From: Pseudomonadales bacterium
GTDB lineage: Bacteria; Pseudomonadota; Gammaproteobacteria; Pseudomonadales; Azotimanducaceae
NCBI GenBank assembly: GCA_022827905.1
Contig: JAJEIQ010000065.1
Location: 1 to 36,298, forward strand
Direction of reading: 5' to 3'
DNA: 36,298 nucleotides
This document shows positions 32,031 to 36,298 of this stretch, piece by piece. The notes under the pieces are model-generated. The model was not told the origin of the DNA. It made no database searches and saw only the letters and a list, made by a program, of their open reading frames with translations. Both the position numbers and the translations under genes were made by a program. Positions within the stretch are counted from its first letter, which is position 1, and each line of letters begins with the position of its first letter.

Positions 32031-33054
32031 GGCTGGCGGTTCGGCTGGCCAAGTCAATCAGCGACTGGTAGGCGTTGAGCAAGGCCTCTTCGGAGGTGCC
32101 GGAATAGTTCACGTTGACCAGCAGCGCTTGATCGACGACGCCTGAAAAGCGGGCCAATTGGTCCCGGCACTGTTCGAGGGTGCCGACGATGGCCACCTTG
32201 TCGAGCACCTCGTCGCCCATCGCCTCCATGGCCTGCTCCATGCGGCCTGCCGGCACGTGCTTGGCCGCGGCTTCGGCCGCCTTGGCGAAACCCTGCTCGC
32301 AGAGCAGGTGGTGGTAGTAGGGATGCGGTAGCGGATCGTAGAGCCGGCAAATGGCGGAGCGGGCGGCGTCCCTCGCCACCGCCTCATCCTCATCCACGGA
32401 GACGAACGGGGCGAAGTAGATGCCGAGCCCATCGGGATCGCGTCCGGCTTCCGCTGCCGCCCCCTGGAACACCGGCTTTAACTCGTCGCGAATGTAGGCC
32501 GGCGACAGCAGGGCGCCGAGCGCCAAGCCATCGGCCACCCGCCCGGCCACAGCCGTCATGCGCGGATACAGCGCAGCTAAGTACACGGGTATCGCCGGGC
32601 GCAGCGGCGGCACCGCGGGCGCCCAGTTCATGCGGTGCATCTCGCCCTGCCATTCCAAGGTCTCCCCAAGCGGCGTGCCGACCGCCTTGCGCAGCAGGGT
32701 GACGTACTCCTCCATTTTGCGCAGGGGCCGTTCCCGGGGAACGCCCTGCCAGACGTCGTTGATGTGCTTGTTGCCGCTGCCGACGCCAAGCACCAAGCGA
32801 CCGCCGCTGAGCTCATCAAGGTCCACGGCGCTCATCGCCGTCACCCACACCGAGCGGGCATAGGCATTGAGGATGTAGGGGCCGATTTCCACCCGCTCGG
32901 TGGCCATGGCGATGGCCGACAAGCCGACGAAGCCGCTGCGCCACGCTTCGGTCAGATAAATCGAATCGACCCCTGCCTGCTCCGCCCGGCGGGCCAATTC
33001 CACCATCTTGCGCATCCCGACGCCGCCGCCGGAAAAAATCAGTCCATGACGCAT
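32023..33054 (-). CDS. LLM-class flavin-dependent oxidoreductase (luciferase-like)
   Basis: A 343-residue TIM-barrel protein of the bacterial luciferase family. The pattern YLTEAWRSGF, RVEIGPYILNAYAR, SGGRLVLGVGSGN and LYPRMTAVAGRVADGLALG is typical of F420- or FMN-dependent LLM enzymes. It uses a reduced flavin to oxidise or reduce a small organic substrate. Start ATG 33054 has GGAGGG six bases upstream. An MFS gene lies 43 bases upstream on the same strand, so the two are probably cotranscribed. The cofactor and substrate are not readable. Confidence 0.88.
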   Translation of the reverse strand: MRHGLIFSGGGVGMRKMVELARRAEQAGVDSIYLTEAWRSGFVGLSAIAMATERVEIGPYILNAYARSVWVTAMSAVDLDELSGGRLVLGVGSGNKHINDVWQGVPRERPLRKMEEYVTLLRKAVGTPLGETLEWQGEMHRMNWAPAVPPLRPAIPVYLAALYPRMTAVAGRVADGLALGALLSPAYIRDELKPVFQGAAAEAGRDPDGLGIYFAPFVSVDEDEAVARDAARSAICRLYDPLPHPYYHHLLCEQGFAKAAEAAAKHVPAGRMEQAMEAMGDEVLDKVAIVGTLEQCRDQLARFSGVVDQALLVNVNYSGTSEEALLNAYQSLIDLASRTASPT

Positions 33055-33097
33055 TTAAGCCCTCCGCTCCCAACTGAGAGGCGATAGTGTATTCGGT

Positions 33098-34414
33098 TTA
33101 CGCCAAGCTGGCAGATCCGCCGCTCGACGAAGCCTGCGGCAGGCGTGCCAGCGCCCGGCCGCAGAGCCAGAAGTGGAATGCCGACCAAAGGCCCAAGGTC
33201 ACGGTGATCGACAGGGCCACGCGCAGCGAAGCCTCGCCGAACGCATCGGTCAGGCCGTCGCTGAGCGCACCGACGATCAGCGGCCCCAAGCCCATGCCCA
33301 CCAAGTTCAGGCACAGCATCTTGATCGCCGCCGCCACCGCCCGCATGGGCACCGGCGAGAGCGTTTGGATGAGCGCCAGGGTGGGCCCGAGATAGAAGGG
33401 CGATACGAAAACGGGCAGCGCAAACAAGACCAAGGCCAACGCCAGAGGCCCGGCTTGATAGGCCAGCACCGACAGGGGCACCACCGCCAACTGGGTCGCG
33501 GCAATCATCCACAGGCCGCGTTCGAGGCCGCCCCTTGAGAGCCGGTCCACCCATTTGCCGCCAACGAAGGCGCCGACTGCCCCGACCACGCCGAATGCCA
33601 GCGCCATCAGCAGCCCAACCTCGCTTTGCGACAGGCCATGGGCACGCACGAAGAAGGCAGGCAACCAAGTGGTCAGCCCATAGGTCACCGTGCCGGATAT
33701 CGTGGAGGCGATCAGCAACTGCCGCACCGCCGGACTCCCGAACATGAACGCCGCGGTTTGGAGGATGGTGGGCGAGGCATCCGTCCCCGGGGCAGGCGCT
33801 TCAAAGGCGCCCCGGATCGGCTCCCGCAGCCGGGCGAACGTCACCACCGCCAAGGCCAGCCCCGGCAGGCCCACCACCACCAACGCCACTCGCCAGCCGT
33901 AGTGCTGACTCACGAAGCCGCCGATCAAGTACCCGATGATCATGCCCACATTGGCACCAACGATCAGCACCGACATGGCCGATGCCCGCCGCTCCTTCGG
34001 AAAGTAATCCGCAATGATGGATTGGCTGGCCGGGCTCACGCCGGCCTCCCCGATGCCCACCCCGATGCGCAGAAGCAGCAGCATCACGAAGCCTACGGCC
34101 AGTCCGCTCAACGCCGTCATCAGGGAAAACACGGCCAGCGAAGCAACGATGATGAGCTTGCGGTTGCCGCGGTCGGCGGCACGGGCGATGGGGATGCCCA
34201 AGGTGGCGTAGAACAGCGCGAACGACAGCCCGCCCAGCAACCCCATCTGGGTGTCGCTGACGCCAAACTCCAAGCGGATCGGCTCGAACAGCACCGTGAG
34301 AATCATGCGGTCGGTGATGGACAGCGTGTAGGCGCTGACCAGCAGCAACAGCGCGGTTCGGGCTTCCCTTGCGGACGGGCCGACGACGTCGGCGCCTCGG
34401 ACGGGGTTGGTCAT
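33098..34414 (-). CDS. MFS transporter
   Basis: A 438-residue inner-membrane carrier with about 12 helices. The first loop motif GLLGGLSFALFYATLGIPIARAADRGNRK carries a G-x-x-x-D-R-x-x-R/K signature after helix 2, and AGVSPASQSIIADYFPKERRA follows helix 4, as in spinster-like and hexuronate-type (ACS) MFS carriers. These take up organic anions or lipids. Upstream partner of the LLM gene. Substrate unknown. Confidence 0.85.
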   Translation of the reverse strand: MTNPVRGADVVGPSAREARTALLLLVSAYTLSITDRMILTVLFEPIRLEFGVSDTQMGLLGGLSFALFYATLGIPIARAADRGNRKLIIVASLAVFSLMTALSGLAVGFVMLLLLRIGVGIGEAGVSPASQSIIADYFPKERRASAMSVLIVGANVGMIIGYLIGGFVSQHYGWRVALVVVGLPGLALAVVTFARLREPIRGAFEAPAPGTDASPTILQTAAFMFGSPAVRQLLIASTISGTVTYGLTTWLPAFFVRAHGLSQSEVGLLMALAFGVVGAVGAFVGGKWVDRLSRGGLERGLWMIAATQLAVVPLSVLAYQAGPLALALVLFALPVFVSPFYLGPTLALIQTLSPVPMRAVAAAIKMLCLNLVGMGLGPLIVGALSDGLTDAFGEASLRVALSITVTLGLWSAFHFWLCGRALARLPQASSSGGSASLA

Positions 34415-34652
34415 CCGGCCTAGCTTTGGCCAGCCAAGGCGTTGGCGGCGAGCCGCGCTTGCAGGCGCTCAGGATTCATGGATGTGGAGCAGCTTCCTCA
34501 TCGCTCCGTCCCCCCGGTCGAAGGGGCGCCATTGTAGCCGCAACTGTCGCGCCGAAACCCGCCCCGATACGTCCCCAACACGGGTCTTGACAGGCTGCCG
34601 ACACAATTCCACCCTTGTCGCCCGGCACCACTCTCGTTCAACCCCGGCTCTC

Positions 34653-35888
34653 ATGGTCCGTCTATCCGACCTTCCCGAATACGAACGCGAGCACTTGCTC
34701 GCCAAGAACGGCGCGACGCTCGGCCCGACGCCTTGGGTGGCCCCTGCCAAGCCCTTGTCCGAGCTGCGCATCGCGTTGATCACCACGGCGGGCCTGCACT
34801 TCCGGGACAACCCCGCCTTCGACTTCGCGGACGCAAGCTTTCGGCCCATTGCCGGCGATGAGGACGCCGGCAACCTCGTCATGACCCACAGTTCCGTCAA
34901 CTTCGACCGCAGCGGCTTCGCCGAAGACGTGAACTTGGTATTTCCGATTGAGCGCTTCCGGGAGCTTGCGGCCGCCAACAAGATCGGGTCCCTGGCCAGC
35001 GTCCACTACAGCTTCATGGGCGCGGGCCTGTTGCCGGAGGCCTACGAGCAAACGGCTACGCAAGTGGCCGGGCTGCTGAAGCAGGACCGGGTGGACGCCG
35101 TTTTCCTGACCCCGGTCTGACCCAACTGCACCCGCGCCGTGTGCGCCATCAGCCACATCCTCGAACGGGAGGGCCTGCAAACCACCGGCATCAGCCTGGT
35201 GCGCGAAAATGCCGCCCACCTGCGCCCGCCCCGCTCACTCTGGGTGAGCTTCCCCCTTGGCCGGCCCCTGGGCAAGCCGAACGACGCCGCCTTCCAGCAT
35301 CGCGTCATCGCCGCCACGCTCGACCTGCTGACGCGTCCCAATGGACCAGTGCTGGGGGACTACCCCGAGGATGCGCCGCCGGTGGCGGCCGACGCCGCGC
35401 CTGTCTGCCCAGTGTCCTTTGCGCGCCCGGTTGACGCCGCCGATACATGGCCAAGGCGCTTGGCCAACGAATTCGCCTTGCTCAAGCCTTGGTACGAACT
35501 CGGCCGCCGTCGGCGGCATGGGCGCACCTTGGTGGGCGCTTCGGATCATGCCGTTGCGGACAACCTGCAGCGGTTAGGCGAGCTCTTGGATGCCCGCCAA
35601 CTGCCCCTGGTTGAACTCAAGTGGTTCAAGCTCGCGATCGAGGACGCCAAGGCCTACTACATCGAAGCCTTGACCGCCCAGCCCGGGGAGCACGCCCAGC
35701 AACTGGTGCAGAACAGGCTCTGGCACGAGACGCAGCTGGGCGCGGGCCTCGCCCTGTTCTACGAATGGTTCCGCAAGGACCCCAAGCTGGCCTTGTTCGC
35801 CCGCATCGTCGCACCGCGCGAAGCCGTGGATGGCTCGACGGGCGAGGAAATCGACATCGGTCCCAACGCAATGGAGACCAGCCGATGA
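34653..35888 (+). CDS. PrdB/GrdB-family selenoprotein with in-frame UGA (Sec156)
   Basis: A 411-residue protein read through the TGA at 35118-35120. Before it, residues 1-155 (ALITTAGLHF, MTHSSVNFD, VHYSFMG, VDAVFLTPV) match the selenoprotein B family of glycine and D-proline reductases. After it, the sequence continues in the same frame: PNCTRAVC, then ISLVREN and FPLGRPLGKPND. The TGA lies in U-P-N-C, the UxxC redox motif, at a position like PrdB (near 152). Both halves are family-like, so Sec is much more likely than two genes. About 170 further C-terminal residues form an unknown helical extension. ATG 34653 is chosen at MVRLSDLPEYER; no strong ribosome site is seen. Function is probably reductive cleavage or redox chemistry; substrate unknown. 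Confidence 0.85.
35118..35150 (+). promoter_or_regulatory. UGA-Sec codon with possible bacterial SECIS hairpin
   Basis: Downstream of the UGA, GCGC (35134-35137), a five-base CGUGU loop and GCGC (35143-35146) form a small hairpin with G and U in the loop, about 17 bases from the UGA. That is within the distance known for bacterial SECIS elements. The stem is short; an alternative GCAC/GUGC pairing exists. Needs folding and SelB-binding comparison. Confidence 0.4.
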
Positions 35889-36190
35889 TCGACGTCCGCC
35901 CGCTCACGCCCGGCTTCGCTGCTGACATCAGCGGGGTGGACGTCAGCCAGCTATCGGAACGAGAGTTCTCGCAACTGCATAAGGCGTGGCTCGACTTCGG
36001 CGTTGTGCGCCTGCGCGGCCAACGGCTGAACGACGACCAACTGCAGGCGTTCAGCGCCCGCTTCGGCCCGCTGGAGGAAATCCCCTTGGGCCGCATGCCA
36101 GCCGCCCAGCGGGCGAAGATCGGCAATCGCTACGTTACCTCGATATCCAACATTCTGAGTAACTATTCGCACCCCCGCGCCGTTGGTTGA
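35885..36190 (+). pseudogene. Truncated TauD/TfdA-family dioxygenase
   Basis: 101 codons begin MIDVRPLTPGFAADISGVDV and continue through WLDFGVVRLRGQRL and FSARFGPLEEIP to ISNIL, the N-terminal third of an Fe(II)/2-oxoglutarate dioxygenase of about 280 residues. The frame then ends in an unrelated ten-residue tail. The iron-binding His-x-Asp and distal His are missing, so the product is inactive. The ATG overlaps the selenoprotein stop by four bases, so the intact pair was an operon. The break falls at about 36155-36160. Confidence 0.8.
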
Positions 36191-36298
36191 CGCCTGAGGG
36201 CGTGTTTCGCACGGCTTGACATTATAGCCGGCGGGTTCTATGGTTCGCCCATTCGGACGTTGGGCGGGGGCATGGGTCACAGCTGGTTGGGTTCCAAG
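36159..36298 (+). mobile_element. Possible end of an IS66-like insertion sequence with outward promoter
   Basis: The dioxygenase is broken just where a GTAACTATTCGCACC sequence begins; IS66-family elements typically start with GTAA. Inside it lies TTGACA (36216-36221), a 17-base spacer and TATGGT (36239-36244), a good promoter pointing to the window edge. No transposase residues are visible before the sequence ends, so the family is a guess. Confidence 0.4.

Noticed and set aside
34587-34592. TTGACA upstream of the selenoprotein as promoter
   Set aside because: No acceptable -10 hexamer at 15-19 bases; spacer region is GC-rich.
35121-35888. Second separate gene after the TGA at 35118
   Set aside because: The frame is continuous, the residues directly after the TGA are conserved family sequence, and no start codon precedes them.

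Overview
The window is 36.3 kb of GC-rich bacterial DNA. Flanking metabolic genes hand-count near 68% GC in a 60-base sample. Gene content suggests a free-living or host-associated heterotrophic proteobacterium with acyl-CoA/CoA-ester catabolism: two acyl-CoA dehydrogenases, an alpha-methylacyl-CoA racemase, a MaoC-type hydratase, an Old Yellow Enzyme reductase, a luciferase-like monooxygenase, a YghU-type glutathione transferase and three MFS carriers. The exact lineage cannot be fixed from sequence alone. A likely in-frame UGA-encoded selenocysteine implies the host has selenocysteine machinery elsewhere. Both ends break genes: a hybrid sensor kinase on the left and a TauD-family dioxygenase on the right. 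The window may therefore be a contig ending at mobile elements.

Layout. 0-5.5 kb: hybrid kinase, then an OYE reductase plus MFS operon, all on the minus strand. 5.7-8 kb: accessory genes (DUF4143 ATPase and an overlapping DUF4160/DUF2442 pair). 8.1-9.1 kb: MaoC hydratase. 9.2-18.7 kb: a tightly packed plus-strand array of five large genes. These are DrmA-type SF2 helicase, DrmB (DUF1998), a compact SF1 helicase, a 529-residue orphan, and a NERD nuclease-SF1 helicase fusion. The array ends at an 11-bp-stem hairpin. 19-20.6 kb: a periplasmic-type ATP-dependent DNA ligase and a HigBA toxin-antitoxin pair. 20.6-24.4 kb: a minus-strand operon of MFS, short-chain dehydrogenase, sterol C14-reductase-like membrane protein and nitroreductase. 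24.4-30.4 kb: plus-strand acyl-CoA dehydrogenase, racemase, a GntR-ABC transporter operon with a clear operator, and a second acyl-CoA dehydrogenase. 30.5-31.1 kb: VapBC. 31.2-36.2 kb: glutathione transferase, a convergent LLM oxidoreductase plus MFS, then the selenoprotein and the broken TauD.

The main discovery candidate is the 9.2-18.7 kb array. DrmA and DrmB are the core of the DISARM anti-phage system, but here they lack the DrmC phospholipase-D protein and any DNA methylase. Instead they are joined by two SF1 helicases, one carrying a nuclease domain, and an unrecognised protein. This is probably a DISARM-related defence system that senses and degrades foreign DNA without a modification mark. 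The second candidate is the PrdB/GrdB-like selenoprotein at 34653-35888, which ordinary gene calling would split in two at the UGA.

No tRNA, rRNA or CRISPR array was seen. No gene-free stretch exceeds 300 bases; the longest are 18749-19035, which holds the hairpin, and 34415-34652, where I see only an isolated -35-like hexamer.
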